From Marinomonas sp. TW1 (GTDB taxonomy: Bacteria; Pseudomonadota; Gammaproteobacteria; Pseudomonadales; Marinomonadaceae), in assembly GCF_001625355.1 (NCBI RefSeq), contig NZ_JSEE01000001.1:186001-250000 (forward strand): a stretch of 64,000 nt of DNA, read 5' to 3'. Made by a program: the position numbers and the translations under genes. The notes below the pieces were generated by a model, which was given only the letters and a program-made list of their open reading frames with translations, searched no databases and was not told the DNA's origin. Shown here in pieces: positions 17,061-26,857 of the stretch. Positions within the stretch are counted from its first letter, which is position 1. Every line of letters begins with the position of its first letter.

Positions 17061-18565
17061 AATGACTCAACCTGTAATGGTGCGATCTCGTGAGTTTGAT
17101 CAGCTGTCTGCTTAGGCCATTTCCCAAACGAAAGTTGTCGGCCACCAGACAGCACCAGATACTGATGACATAGGAGCTCCAAAAGCCCCTCATCATGACT
17201 GATGACGATCAAACTAAAATGTCGCTGTGCTTGCAATGTTTGTATTAAAGTGATGATACTTTTCCGACTTAGCTTATCCAGCGCCGTTGTTGGCTCATCT
17301 AAAATGAGTAATTTAGGTGACAAAATAAGCGCCCTTGCGATCATGATTCTCTGCCGTTGTCCGCCGGATAACTCATGAGGATAACGATCTAATAACGCGG
17401 AATCCAAACCCACTTCCTGTATGGCGTTAGCTAATTTCACATCCAGACTTGGGGGACTTTCTGACACATTACCAACTCGATACACATCTGTTAAAGAGCG
17501 TCGAATGGTAAGACGAGGGTTAAAACTAGCAGCGGTATCCTGAAACACAAATTGCATACTGGCGCGTTGCTGACGAAGCACTTTAGGTGCTAAAGACAAC
17601 CAGTCCTGTTTATTGAAAGCAATCTGGCCGCTGGCTGGCATCAGCCTGAGTAATGCCTTTGCAAGAGTAGATTTTCCCGCACCACTCTCGCCGATTACCC
17701 CCAGATTTTCCCCCAGCTTAAGATCAAAACTCACCCCATGAAGAATGCCTTTCACCTTTAGATCCTTCACCTTCAATAAGGGTGATAAAGAATTCGCCGT
17801 AATACGCTGCATAGCGTCTGGCGCCAGCAGCTTTTGGGTATATTCGTGTTCTGGAGCGGAAAAAATCCTATCGACACTGCCCTGTTCAACAATCTTCCCG
17901 TGCTTAAGTACCAAGACGTGATCGGCCATTGCCTGCACCATTTGCAAATCATGCGAAATAAAGACCATGGTCATATTCAAACGGGTTTGCAGCTGTTTCA
18001 ACAGGGTCATGATTTGTTGTTGAGTATGGCTATCCAATGCGGTTGACGGTTCATCCGCAATAATGAGTTTTGGGTTATTCGCCATTGCCAGAGCAATCAA
18101 CACACGCTGTCGTTGACCACCTGAAAGCTGATGAGGAAAACGTCGTTTGTGTTCTGCTGGCAAGCCCACTTGATCCAACAAAGCGCCTATCTTTTCGGCA
18201 CACTGGTATTTTGACAACCTTTTATCAGAATGCAGGCGAAGCGCTCGGATTAATATCCATTCTATCCGTTTGACGGGGTTTAATGCAGAAAGAGGCTCTT
18301 GGGCCACTCGCCCAATCAATCGCCCTCTGATGGCTTGCCAATCTTTATCCTTGTACTGAATAAGCGATTGACCTTCCAGTAGCATATCACCTTGAAGGCG
18401 ACCCTCTTCTGGTTGCAATCCCAGTATCAACTTGGAAAGCAGTGTTTTTCCTGCGCCGCTCTCACCCACTATCGCCAGCGTTTTTCCTGCTGGAAGGTGA
18501 AAATGTATATTCTCCAGTAAAGCTTGATTGGCAATGGAAAAAGAAACCCCTTGGCAACTAAGCAT
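17057..18565 (-). CDS. yejF: peptide ABC transporter ATPase, YejF-like (two nucleotide-binding domains)
   Basis: A 502-residue fusion of two ABC ATPase domains. The first has Walker A GESGAGKT at 34-41, the second GESGAGKS near residue 295; both have LSGGQRQR signatures and D-E Walker B motifs. Such two-domain ATPases power YejABEF-type oligopeptide importers (E. coli YejF is 529 residues). It overlaps yejE by 8 bp upstream and the flavoprotein start downstream. Cargo here is probably a peptidic siderophore or a piece of one, from context. Confidence 0.85.
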   Translation of the reverse strand: MLSCQGVSFSIANQALLENIHFHLPAGKTLAIVGESGAGKTLLSKLILGLQPEEGRLQGDMLLEGQSLIQYKDKDWQAIRGRLIGRVAQEPLSALNPVKRIEWILIRALRLHSDKRLSKYQCAEKIGALLDQVGLPAEHKRRFPHQLSGGQRQRVLIALAMANNPKLIIADEPSTALDSHTQQQIMTLLKQLQTRLNMTMVFISHDLQMVQAMADHVLVLKHGKIVEQGSVDRIFSAPEHEYTQKLLAPDAMQRITANSLSPLLKVKDLKVKGILHGVSFDLKLGENLGVIGESGAGKSTLAKALLRLMPASGQIAFNKQDWLSLAPKVLRQQRASMQFVFQDTAASFNPRLTIRRSLTDVYRVGNVSESPPSLDVKLANAIQEVGLDSALLDRYPHELSGGQRQRIMIARALILSPKLLILDEPTTALDKLSRKSIITLIQTLQAQRHFSLIVISHDEGLLELLCHQYLVLSGGRQLSFGKWPKQTADQTHEIAPLQVESL

Positions 18566-19586
18566 GCCGTTTCTCTCCTTTTTGCCCTAAGTTAGAGGTA
18601 CGATTTGCTGAGCGTTCTTGAGCCATTTCGCCAATTAAAACCACCGAAGTCACTAACATCAAAATATACAAACAACCCGTCACACCAAGCCATGGAGCCT
18701 GTAAATTGTTTTTTCCTTGTGCCAGCAACTCGCCCAGGGAAGGGTAACCAGAAGGCAAACCAAAACCAAGAAAGTCCAAGGTAATTAATGCCCCCAAGGC
18801 TCCAGCAAAAATAAAGGGTAAATTACTCAGTAATGCGACCAACGCATTTGGCAAGACATGAGTGAAGATAATACGTTGATCCGATATACCGGCAATAATA
18901 GCGGCTTGTACATAATCCAACTGACGAATACGCAAGACCTCTGCTCTAACTTGCTGTGCTAAATGATGCCAACCCAGCAGAGCGAGAATCATCAACAGCA
19001 GCCATGGACCGGGGCGAACCAGACTGGAAAGAATCATGACAATAAAAATGGCAGGAATGGCTCCCCAAATTTCGGTAATGCGCTGCCCAATCAAATCGAC
19101 CTTGCCGCCAAAATATCCCTGCCAAGCTCCGAAACACAGCGCAAGAAAAGCGACACTAGTACTTAGTCCCAAAGCAAAGAGTAGGCTGATCTGCGTACCA
19201 TACAGAATACGGGCCAGCACATCGCGCCCTTGGTCATCAACGCCAAGCCAATTGGTACTGGAAGGCGGCGAAGGAAAGCTAACATCATAATTAATCGTGT
19301 CATACGAAAAGCGCACAGGAGGCCACAACCAATCACCACGTTGGAGGATTTCCTGAGTAATAAAGTCATCTTTATAATTGGTTTCAGTGTCAAAAAAACC
19401 ACCGAACGCTGTTTCAGGGTAAGCTTTTACGATAGGAAAAAACCATTGCTGTTTATAATGAATTACCAAGGGCTTATCGTTGGCGATAAGCGGAGACAAA
19501 CAGCTTAATAGAAAGACCGCTGCCAAGAAAAACACAGCACCTTTACCATGCCGCAGAACACCAGTCTGCTTGCCCTGCCATCTCAT
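18558..19586 (-). CDS. yejE: peptide ABC transporter permease, YejE-like
   Basis: A 342-residue permease with about six hydrophobic segments and a long periplasmic loop after the first. It contains a DDQGRDVLARILYGTQISL block and the EAA-type loop (QAAIIAGISDQRIIFTHVLPN) that docks on the ATPase. The length equals E. coli YejE (341). It overlaps yejB by 4 bp (ATGA). The usual partner of YejB in importing oligopeptides such as microcin C in E. coli. Confidence 0.85.
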   Translation of the reverse strand: MRWQGKQTGVLRHGKGAVFFLAAVFLLSCLSPLIANDKPLVIHYKQQWFFPIVKAYPETAFGGFFDTETNYKDDFITQEILQRGDWLWPPVRFSYDTINYDVSFPSPPSSTNWLGVDDQGRDVLARILYGTQISLLFALGLSTSVAFLALCFGAWQGYFGGKVDLIGQRITEIWGAIPAIFIVMILSSLVRPGPWLLLMILALLGWHHLAQQVRAEVLRIRQLDYVQAAIIAGISDQRIIFTHVLPNALVALLSNLPFIFAGALGALITLDFLGFGLPSGYPSLGELLAQGKNNLQAPWLGVTGCLYILMLVTSVVLIGEMAQERSANRTSNLGQKGEKRHA

Positions 19587-20638
19587 CCTCTCACCGCCTC
19601 AAAGCTCAACCTTGGGTCCACCAGACGGTAAAGCATGTCCCCAACAAGAGTCATACCAAACCCTAACAGAGAATAAAGGTAGATGACGCCCAACACCACG
19701 GGATAATCCCGCTGCAATACGGACTCAAAGGCCAGCAAGGCAATGCCATCCAACGAAAAAATAATCTCCACCAGCAAGGCACCACCAATGAATAAAGCCA
19801 ACAGATCAGTGGGAATACGCGCAACCAATACCAACAGACTGTTTGGTAACACATGGCGAAAAATCACACCCTGCCGACTTTCCCCCATGCTCAGTGCCGT
19901 TTCCACATAATTCTGATGAAGTTGATCCACCACGGCGTTTTTCACCAGCAAGGTAATCGGAGCCAATCCCCCCGCCACACAGGTCATCACGGGTAACATT
20001 AAATGCCAGACATAATCTTTCACCTGAGCCCACAACGAAAGCTGAGAAAAGTCTGCCGACACCAACCCTCTTAAAGGAAACCAGCTAAACACGCCACCGC
20101 TAGCAAACAAAATCATCAACAGAATGGCAATAATAAAAGTCGGAAGCGCAAAGGAGATAAACAGGGTCAAGCTCGTTAAAGCATCTAACCAACCACCTCG
20201 ACTAAGCGCCTTCCAGACACCTAAAGGCACAGCAACAAGATAAATAATCAGTAAACTCCAGAAGCCGATAGAAAACGATGTCGGTAGCTTACTGAAAATT
20301 AGGGAAGAGACCGCCTGACCACTAAAATAACTCTGACCAAGATCAAGACTCAGATAATGCAACAGAGTATCTACATAGCGCCGCCACAGTGGTTGATCAA
20401 AACCATATTGATTGGCAATTTTCTCACGCAATTGCTCATCAATCTGATGATAATCGAGTGACGAACCGTCACTCTCAAACAATGCCGTTGTACCTGTTTC
20501 AACGCCGCTCATTTTCGCTAAAACAGCATCAATCGGCCCCCCAGGTAACCACTGCAACAGGAAAAAATTCAGCGTCACGATCGCCAATAAAGTAGGTACG
20601 ATCAACAACAAACGCTTTATCAGGTAATGTCGCATCAT
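19583..20638 (-). CDS. yejB: peptide ABC transporter permease, YejB-like
   Basis: A membrane permease of about 351 residues. The start YLIKRLLLIVPTLLAIVTLN is very like YejB, as are FSWFPLRGLVSADF and the EAA loop ETALSMGESRQGVIFRHVLPN. In-frame ATGs occur at 20665, 20638 and 20635. The one at 20638 is chosen because it lies just after the yejA stop and gives the usual short N-terminus. It forms the membrane channel with YejE. Confidence 0.85.
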   Translation of the reverse strand: MMRHYLIKRLLLIVPTLLAIVTLNFFLLQWLPGGPIDAVLAKMSGVETGTTALFESDGSSLDYHQIDEQLREKIANQYGFDQPLWRRYVDTLLHYLSLDLGQSYFSGQAVSSLIFSKLPTSFSIGFWSLLIIYLVAVPLGVWKALSRGGWLDALTSLTLFISFALPTFIIAILLMILFASGGVFSWFPLRGLVSADFSQLSLWAQVKDYVWHLMLPVMTCVAGGLAPITLLVKNAVVDQLHQNYVETALSMGESRQGVIFRHVLPNSLLVLVARIPTDLLALFIGGALLVEIIFSLDGIALLAFESVLQRDYPVVLGVIYLYSLLGFGMTLVGDMLYRLVDPRLSFEAVRG

Positions 20639-20643
20639 CGTGC

Positions 20644-22437
20644 TTACTGACTCTTCTCGTCCCACCAGAATTCCACTTCATAACCATAAGCTGGATTCAC
20701 TTGTGGACGCTTGATCTCATCAGCATGGGCCACTAACTGAAAATTTCGCGCCCAAAGAGGTAAAAAGTAATAATTCCATTTCAAGACTCGATCTAATGCT
20801 CTACCGTAATTTTCTGTCTGTTGATAATCTGGCGCGTGAACCAAACCTTCTACCAATTCATCAATCACCGGATCGTTAAACCCTGCGATGTTGCTGCTGG
20901 TCGCCACATTAGCAAACGAAGACAGTAAGGCCGATTGCACTTCGGTATTAGGCGGAATGCGCACCTTATACTGAATAGGCGTCATATCAAACTGACGTTG
21001 CATTAACTGCTTGTAAAATTCGGTTCCGGTTCTAACGGAAATTTGCCCTTCTATACCAAGACGTTTCAGATTCTGTAAATACGCTCCCAGAGCAGGCTTC
21101 ATATCAGCAGAAGGCACCAAAAAGCGAATAACAAACGGCCTATTCTGAGCGTCCACCAGTTTGCCTCCTTCCAGCGTCCAACCCGCCCCTTCTAGCAGTG
21201 CTTTGGCTTTTATCAAGTTTTGTCGGTTGTCACCCGACCCGTCTGTCGTGGGCCAGGAAAAGGTCTTATTAAACAACTCATCCGGCAGGTTCTGACGAAA
21301 AGGCGTTAAGATCGCTTTCTCTTTCGGGGAGATATCACCACTGGAAGCCAGAAAGCTGTTATTAAAAAGGCTCTCAGCTCGCGTGTATTGTCCGCCAAAA
21401 GCACGCTTGTTTAACCATTCAAAGTCAAAGGCATACACCAAGGCTTCACGAGTCTTAGGATTCGCAAATTTTGCTTCTCGTAAGTTAAACAAGATTGCGG
21501 TAACAAAGGACGGCGCATCATAATCAATTTTCTCTTTGATGATTTTCCCGTCAGTAAAGGCTTTACCTTGATAGAGTTTTTTCCAACGAGCCAGATTGGA
21601 CTCGGCAATGTAATTCACCTCGCCCGCTTCCAGTGCCTGAACGGCAGCGTTACGGTCGCGGAAATATTCAACACGAATGGTTTTAAAGTTGTATTTACCT
21701 TGATTAGCAGGTAAATCCTTTGCCCAATAGTCATCACGCAGGGTATAAGTGATACTGCGACCAGGCACCACAGAGGTAATCTTATAGGGCCCGCTACCCA
21801 CCGGAACCTCTAGAGAAGACTGAGTAAAATCCTTGCCTTCCCAGAAACGTTTCGACAATACGGGCAGGTTGCCTGAGTTTAAAACCTGTAAACGACTTCC
21901 CCCTTTGCCAAAATTAAATCGCACTTCTCTTGAACTCAATACATCAACACTTTTCACCCCCTGAAAACGGGACTTAATATTGCTGAGCCCTTGCGCCTGG
22001 TAGGTTTCGACTGAGAATGCCACATCTTCTGCGGTAACCGGTGTGCCATCACTGAATCGAGCATCTTTTCTGAGTGTGTATTTAACCCAAGCATTATCGT
22101 CGGCAATGGTAATGGTCTCGGCTAGCACGCCATAACGCGTTTTGATTTCGTCTTTATCATGACCACGATCGGTCAGACTGTCGTACAGCCAAAACAAACC
22201 TCTGGGTTTGGAGCCGAGATTAATAAACTGATGAAGAGAATCAAAACTGCCCACTTCAGCCATCACCAATTCCCCTTGTTTAGGAGCATTGGGATTAGCG
22301 TATTCAAAGTGATCAAAATTCGCTGGGTATTTTGGTTCACCATAAAGCGCAACGGCGTGAGTGACTTCGTCGGCTTGAACAAGATGCGCACAGCAGAAAA
22401 AAGTCATCACCAATATACGTGCGGTCTTTCTCAACAT
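20644..22437 (-). CDS. yejA: periplasmic peptide-binding protein, YejA-like (SBP family 5)
   Basis: A 597-residue extracellular solute-binding protein with a signal peptide (hydrophobic ILVMTFFCCAHLVQA, then DE). It shows family 5 features such as VKYTLRKDARFSDGTPVTAEDVAFS. It delivers oligopeptides to the YejB/YejE channel. Its start overlaps the exporter stop by 7 bp. Placement behind a siderophore-type exporter and a Fur-like site suggests it captures a peptide siderophore, degraded siderophore or related peptide in the periplasm. Confidence 0.85.
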   Translation of the reverse strand: MLRKTARILVMTFFCCAHLVQADEVTHAVALYGEPKYPANFDHFEYANPNAPKQGELVMAEVGSFDSLHQFINLGSKPRGLFWLYDSLTDRGHDKDEIKTRYGVLAETITIADDNAWVKYTLRKDARFSDGTPVTAEDVAFSVETYQAQGLSNIKSRFQGVKSVDVLSSREVRFNFGKGGSRLQVLNSGNLPVLSKRFWEGKDFTQSSLEVPVGSGPYKITSVVPGRSITYTLRDDYWAKDLPANQGKYNFKTIRVEYFRDRNAAVQALEAGEVNYIAESNLARWKKLYQGKAFTDGKIIKEKIDYDAPSFVTAILFNLREAKFANPKTREALVYAFDFEWLNKRAFGGQYTRAESLFNNSFLASSGDISPKEKAILTPFRQNLPDELFNKTFSWPTTDGSGDNRQNLIKAKALLEGAGWTLEGGKLVDAQNRPFVIRFLVPSADMKPALGAYLQNLKRLGIEGQISVRTGTEFYKQLMQRQFDMTPIQYKVRIPPNTEVQSALLSSFANVATSSNIAGFNDPVIDELVEGLVHAPDYQQTENYGRALDRVLKWNYYFLPLWARNFQLVAHADEIKRPQVNPAYGYEVEFWWDEKSQ

Positions 22438-24110
22438 TTCAATTTTTCCTTATCATTATGCGGGGGTATTGCCGCAGCCATCGTCTGGTTATCAGAGTGT
22501 TCGTATTCAAGTAAGCTCATGGTGCCTTGATGAATGCGGTAAACTTTGTCAGCCAAGTGAAAGTAATGATCATCGTGAGTAATGGCGATCACCGTTTTGC
22601 CTCTGGCTTTCAGCTCAGGTAAGAGCTCGGTATAAAACACTTTTCGAAAAGAAGGGTCTTGATCAGCCGCCCACTCGTCCAACAAAATAATGCTGCGGTT
22701 TTCCAAATACGCTAACAACAAAGCAAGGCGCTTACGTTGCCCTTGGGACAACTTGGTCGAACTTAACTCACCCTCTGATACAGTGACTTTTTGCTCCAGT
22801 GCCAAGGCATTCAGATAATGTGTTACCAAGGCTTCATCCGGCCTGTCACCGGTTTCGTTAATCAGTTGCTTAAACAGGTAAAAATCAGCAAACACCACAG
22901 AAAAATGGCTCAAAAACCAATCTCGATTCGTCTCGTCGATTTTTTCACCAGCAAAGAAAACCTCGCCACCATGAGGGTGATAAAGCCCCGTGATAAGGCG
23001 CGCGCAGGAAGACTTTCCACTGCCATTTCCGCCTACCCAGAACACCAATTCACCCGGCGTTAATTTGAAATTAATTGGTCCCACCGAAAAACCCTGTTCA
23101 TCGGCTTCTGAAGGGTATTGATAAGTCACATCACGAAGCTCTAGCGATTGCCAGTGCTTTTCTAAGGCTCGTTCATGATCGGGTTTATCTTCATCTTCAT
23201 TTAACGCCAGCTGCTGCACTTTGTTATAGGCCACAGAGCCTTGTATTAAAGCGGGTAAAGAGCCAATCATGCCGGCCAAGGGAGAGCGCAGATACAGAAT
23301 AGTCAAGGCAAACCCCATCAGTTGTTCTTTCGAACCAACAGCAAACAGGACATGAATTAAGATAATGATGGCAATTAATAAAAGAATGGAAGTGTTCACC
23401 CAACTGCCAGTGAGCACCGTATAGCGATCCGCTCGGACTTCAAGGTCCAAGGCCTTGCCTACTATCGGCGTTAAACTGTCTTCAAAAAAACGACGGCGTC
23501 GTGCTCGGCTCAACTTAAGTTCATTCCGCCCCAGTAATAATCCTGCGTAACGATCGTATAAGGCGTCATCGTTTTCTCTGACCTCCCGTTTCAACTTTCG
23601 TGAGGCAGACATAAGCTGCTTAGCAATAAAAACAGAGGTGATTGTCATGACCAAGGTACTGAGGAAAAACGGCACAGAAAGCTGAATTAAATAACCATAA
23701 CAACACAGTAAAACAGCTGCCCCGTAGACAACAAAAGGCAAACTGTTAAACGCCTGACTAATGGAAGTAACGTCCTTGGTGAGAGTCGCCAGGATGGTTG
23801 GTTGGCCTAGTTGGTCAATGCGTTCAACAGACGTTTTTAGAATACGACGACTCAAATGGAGACGTAATCGATGCACCACATGATGACCAAGCGACGTCAA
23901 CATCGCCTGCGAACTGACGCTGAAACAAAACAACAGCAAGATAAACACAAACAGCAGAGCCACATCCAGCCCAGTAATATCATCGGCAGAAGCAACCTGA
24001 CCTATCATAGAGATAACAGCAATACCACAACCGGCACTTAAGGCGCTTAGAACAACCGCGAAAAAAAATTTCAAGGAACTACCGCGTAACAGCGTCCATA
24101 CTAGAGACAT
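22431..24110 (-). CDS. cyclic-peptide/siderophore export ABC transporter, PvdE/SyrD-like
   Basis: A 559-residue half-transporter: about six membrane segments over residues 1-300, then one ATPase domain with Walker A GGNGSGKS at 360-367, signature LSQGQRKR and Walker B IILLDEWAADQDP. The DEWAADQDP form and length match the cyclic-peptide export family that includes PvdE (549 residues), which moves the pyoverdine precursor into the periplasm. First gene of the operon that continues with yejABEF and the flavoprotein. A Fur-like site is 17 bp before its start. The peptide synthetase it would serve is missing from this locus. Confidence 0.85.
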   Translation of the reverse strand: MSLVWTLLRGSSLKFFFAVVLSALSAGCGIAVISMIGQVASADDITGLDVALLFVFILLLFCFSVSSQAMLTSLGHHVVHRLRLHLSRRILKTSVERIDQLGQPTILATLTKDVTSISQAFNSLPFVVYGAAVLLCCYGYLIQLSVPFFLSTLVMTITSVFIAKQLMSASRKLKREVRENDDALYDRYAGLLLGRNELKLSRARRRRFFEDSLTPIVGKALDLEVRADRYTVLTGSWVNTSILLLIAIIILIHVLFAVGSKEQLMGFALTILYLRSPLAGMIGSLPALIQGSVAYNKVQQLALNEDEDKPDHERALEKHWQSLELRDVTYQYPSEADEQGFSVGPINFKLTPGELVFWVGGNGSGKSSCARLITGLYHPHGGEVFFAGEKIDETNRDWFLSHFSVVFADFYLFKQLINETGDRPDEALVTHYLNALALEQKVTVSEGELSSTKLSQGQRKRLALLLAYLENRSIILLDEWAADQDPSFRKVFYTELLPELKARGKTVIAITHDDHYFHLADKVYRIHQGTMSLLEYEHSDNQTMAAAIPPHNDKEKLKC

Positions 24111-24126
24111 TTACCACACCCATAAA

Positions 24127-24145
24127 GAAAACGAGAATTATTACT
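24127..24145 (-). promoter_or_regulatory. Fur-like box upstream of the exporter operon
   Basis: Read on the minus strand (AGTAATAATTCTCGTTTTC), it agrees with the perfect Fur box at 13241 at 14 of 19 positions. It is 17-35 bp before the exporter start, a normal Fur position. The rest of the 24111-24508 spacer holds only a 15-codon frame at 24301-24348 with a good AGAGGAAACA ribosome site, possibly the start of a lost gene. Confidence 0.6.
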
Positions 24146-24508
24146 ACCTTCATAATAAAACAGGTGGCGTAAAAATAATAGCGGAATAATAAAAGCTACA
24201 CCTCTCTAAAATGAAAAAAACAACTTTATATATGACAATAAAACTTAGTATTTAAAGCTCCTCTAATGTTAGAGCACCAAAAATACAGTAAGAGGAAACA
24301 ATGATTAAAAATACATTAAAGTCTGGAAATATACCTCTGCAGGGCTAACCGTAAAATTAGAGGATTACACAAAAAATTACTTAGCTAAGTAAACTTGAGC
24401 GATTAAGCTGATCGCAATTAAGCAACATATAAAACAGAGCTAGATTTATAAAATACTGAAGGTAATTAACGACAAAAGGATTGGATAATACAAGAAAGAG
24501 AAAATTGA

Positions 24509-24642
24509 ATGGTGGGTGTGGAGAGGTTCGAACTCCCGACATTCGCCTTGTAAGGGCGACGCTCTCCCAACTGAGCTACACACCCAATTTGACTTATAAA
24601 AGCCAATATTTTGATCGGAGTGCTGGACTCCAGTGTCGATGC
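24509..24642. repeat. 134-bp direct repeat with tRNA-Val, left copy
   Basis: Identical to 31893-32026 except one base (G at 24633, A at 32017). It covers the whole tRNA-Val gene plus 57 bp of its 5' flank. The two copies bracket the FecCDE-like/TonB receptor locus. The unique 24643-24746 gap carries an IS-end-like sequence near 24666. Confidence 0.9.
24510..24585 (-). tRNA. tRNA-Val (UAC), detached copy
   Basis: A 76-nt cloverleaf with encoded CCA; anticodon loop CTTACAA gives UAC. It is separated by 7.3 kb from the other valine genes and lies within the 134-bp repeat. Confidence 0.95.
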
Positions 24643-24746
24643 ACCTTGCTAGGGCAAAATCCCAACTGTAGTGGTCTAATAAAACCGGACACCTAGGTAA
24701 CAGGCAAGTCTTTTAAAGATATTACGGCACCGTCTAGTACTAGAGC

Positions 24747-25817
24747 TTAAGCTCTCCCTGTACTGCTACGGCGTATTAAAAAGATAAACATAGGGACTCC
24801 GATCAGTGCTGTCATCAACCCAGCAGGAATCTGTATCGGCTCAAACAGAATGCGCCCAAGTAAATCGGCCAGAGCAACAATCAGAGCCCCCACTACCGCG
24901 GTAATTAGCAATCGCAGGCCTGTGCCGCTATGCGTAATGCGCTGAGCTATATGAGGAGCAATTAGGCCAATAAAACCGAGAGGGCCCACCACCGCCGTAG
25001 CCACGGCAGCAAGTCCTACCGCTAAACAAACAAGTCCAATGCGCAGCTGTGGTAAGGATACCCCAAGGCTTATGGCTGTCACCTCTCCCATTTTCAAGGT
25101 AGATATAGAACGGCTAAGCACAAGTATGAATGGCAGAAGCACCATAAACCAAGTCGCTAACAGAGACACATCCATCCAATCAGTTCCATTGATACTTCCG
25201 CTTAACCATACCAAGGCCGACATGGCCTGATCAATCTGACCATAGGTCATCAACGCTGAAGTAATGGCGTTTATAAAGGCTGCTACTCCAATTCCCATAA
25301 GGACAAAGCGAATAGAGTTCTTACCCTGACGACTCCAACTCAGTCCTTGAATCACTGCTGCAACACTTAATGCACCTAAAAACGCCAACCACGGTCTCCA
25401 AACATCGACAATCTGAGGCAAAAGTACCGTTAGCAAAACCACCGCCATCCCCGCCCCCTGAGAAATACCCACTAACGAAGGGTCTGCTAAGGAATTGCCC
25501 GTAGCACTTTGTAAAGCTGAACCCGACAAAGCAAGCATGGCACCCACTAACATAGCAACCAACACCCTAGGGAAACGAAACTCCCAAACCACAGTATTCA
25601 TATGCTCGCTGGGCAGACTTCCCCAAACGACCTGCCAAACCTGTTGCACGCTTAATTGATAGCTTCCTATCGATAGACTGAGCATGATCAATAAAATACA
25701 TGCGATCAATAGCACTAACAAAACACCTAATGCCTTAATCCCTAAACGAAGCGAAAAGTGCTCGCCAAATTTTCGAATAACCAGCACTTTAGGGTGAGAT
25801 TTATCAACGAACCACAT
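24747..25817 (-). CDS. iron-siderophore ABC transporter permease, FecD-like
   Basis: A 356-residue BtuC/FecCD-family permease with about nine hydrophobic segments and the family blocks RFPRVLVAMLVGAMLALSG and GPLGFIGLIAPHIAQR. It forms half of the inner-membrane channel for a ferric siderophore. The start overlaps the previous gene as TAATG, so the two permeases are translationally coupled. Last gene of the locus; its end is close to the tRNA-Val repeat. Confidence 0.88.
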   Translation of the reverse strand: MWFVDKSHPKVLVIRKFGEHFSLRLGIKALGVLLVLLIACILLIMLSLSIGSYQLSVQQVWQVVWGSLPSEHMNTVVWEFRFPRVLVAMLVGAMLALSGSALQSATGNSLADPSLVGISQGAGMAVVLLTVLLPQIVDVWRPWLAFLGALSVAAVIQGLSWSRQGKNSIRFVLMGIGVAAFINAITSALMTYGQIDQAMSALVWLSGSINGTDWMDVSLLATWFMVLLPFILVLSRSISTLKMGEVTAISLGVSLPQLRIGLVCLAVGLAAVATAVVGPLGFIGLIAPHIAQRITHSGTGLRLLITAVVGALIVALADLLGRILFEPIQIPAGLMTALIGVPMFIFLIRRSSTGRA

Positions 25818-26857
25818 TAATGAGCCCTTTTACGAACTAAATAAATAAACAAGGGGCCCCCTACTAAAGCCGTAATGATTCCTGTCGATATCTCCTCTGG
25901 GCGGATCAACACCCGAGCTATCGCATCCACCCCCAACAGATATATAGCGCCAAACAATGCCGAATAGGGAACCACCCAACGATAATCTGCTCCGACAAAT
26001 AGACGCACTGTATGAGGCACAACTAACCCAACAAAGCCTAAAGGGCCAGCCAATGACACAGAACATGCTGTCAAAATCACCACACACATCAGCACTTGCC
26101 CTTTCAACCAAGCAGTATTAGCTCCAATGCCTTTGGCCATGCTATCCCCCATTGCAAGCACAGTAACATTTCTAGACAAGGACATGGCAAAGGCTAACAT
26201 TGCCAAGATAGCCGGCAGAGCGATCGTTACATCATCTAGACGCCGCCCTGCTAGCGACCCCGTCAACCACACCCGTAACTGCTCAAAAGTATCCTGGCTC
26301 AACAAATACATCACAGAAATCAATGTACCTAAGAAGGCAGTAATGGCTGCACCAGTGAGCGTTAACGCTAATGGTGTTGCACCGCCGGGTACCGATTGAG
26401 CGATAAACCAAACTCCTATGGCCGTCACTAAAGCCCCTAATGCAGCGATCCAAGGAAGAAATTCTGTCGCTACTGAAGGAAATATGGTCATGGCACATAC
26501 CACGGCAAACGATGCACCCGCCATCAGCCCCAAAATTCCCGGTTCAGCTAAAGGGTTGCGAGTTACCCCCTGCATTAGGGCGCCAGCGACACTTAAGCTG
26601 GCGCCCACTAACACAGCCACCAAAGCTCTTGGTAATCGAATACTCTTAACAATTAAATGATTGAAATTACTACTATCAAAATGAAACAGAGCATCATACA
26701 CCGCCGCCATAGGAAGTGATGTGGCCCCTAAGGCTAAATGCCATACAAACATCGATGCTAATAGCCATGACATCACCACTATCCCAGCACTGCGTCCCAC
26801 TCGACCATGGCGCTTTAAATTAACTCGCGGATAAAGAGTTCCCTCTCTATTCTTCAT
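25817..26857 (-). CDS. iron-siderophore ABC transporter permease, FecC-like
   Basis: A 346-residue FecCD-family permease. RLPRALVAVLVGASLSVAGA, GVTRNPLAEPGILG and GPLGFVGLVVPHTVRL are the usual conserved blocks. It pairs with the downstream permease and is driven by the FecE-like ATPase, with which it overlaps by 11 bp. A basic N-terminal extension of about 25 residues precedes the first membrane segment. Confidence 0.88.
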   Translation of the reverse strand: MKNREGTLYPRVNLKRHGRVGRSAGIVVMSWLLASMFVWHLALGATSLPMAAVYDALFHFDSSNFNHLIVKSIRLPRALVAVLVGASLSVAGALMQGVTRNPLAEPGILGLMAGASFAVVCAMTIFPSVATEFLPWIAALGALVTAIGVWFIAQSVPGGATPLALTLTGAAITAFLGTLISVMYLLSQDTFEQLRVWLTGSLAGRRLDDVTIALPAILAMLAFAMSLSRNVTVLAMGDSMAKGIGANTAWLKGQVLMCVVILTACSVSLAGPLGFVGLVVPHTVRLFVGADYRWVVPYSALFGAIYLLGVDAIARVLIRPEEISTGIITALVGGPLFIYLVRKRAH

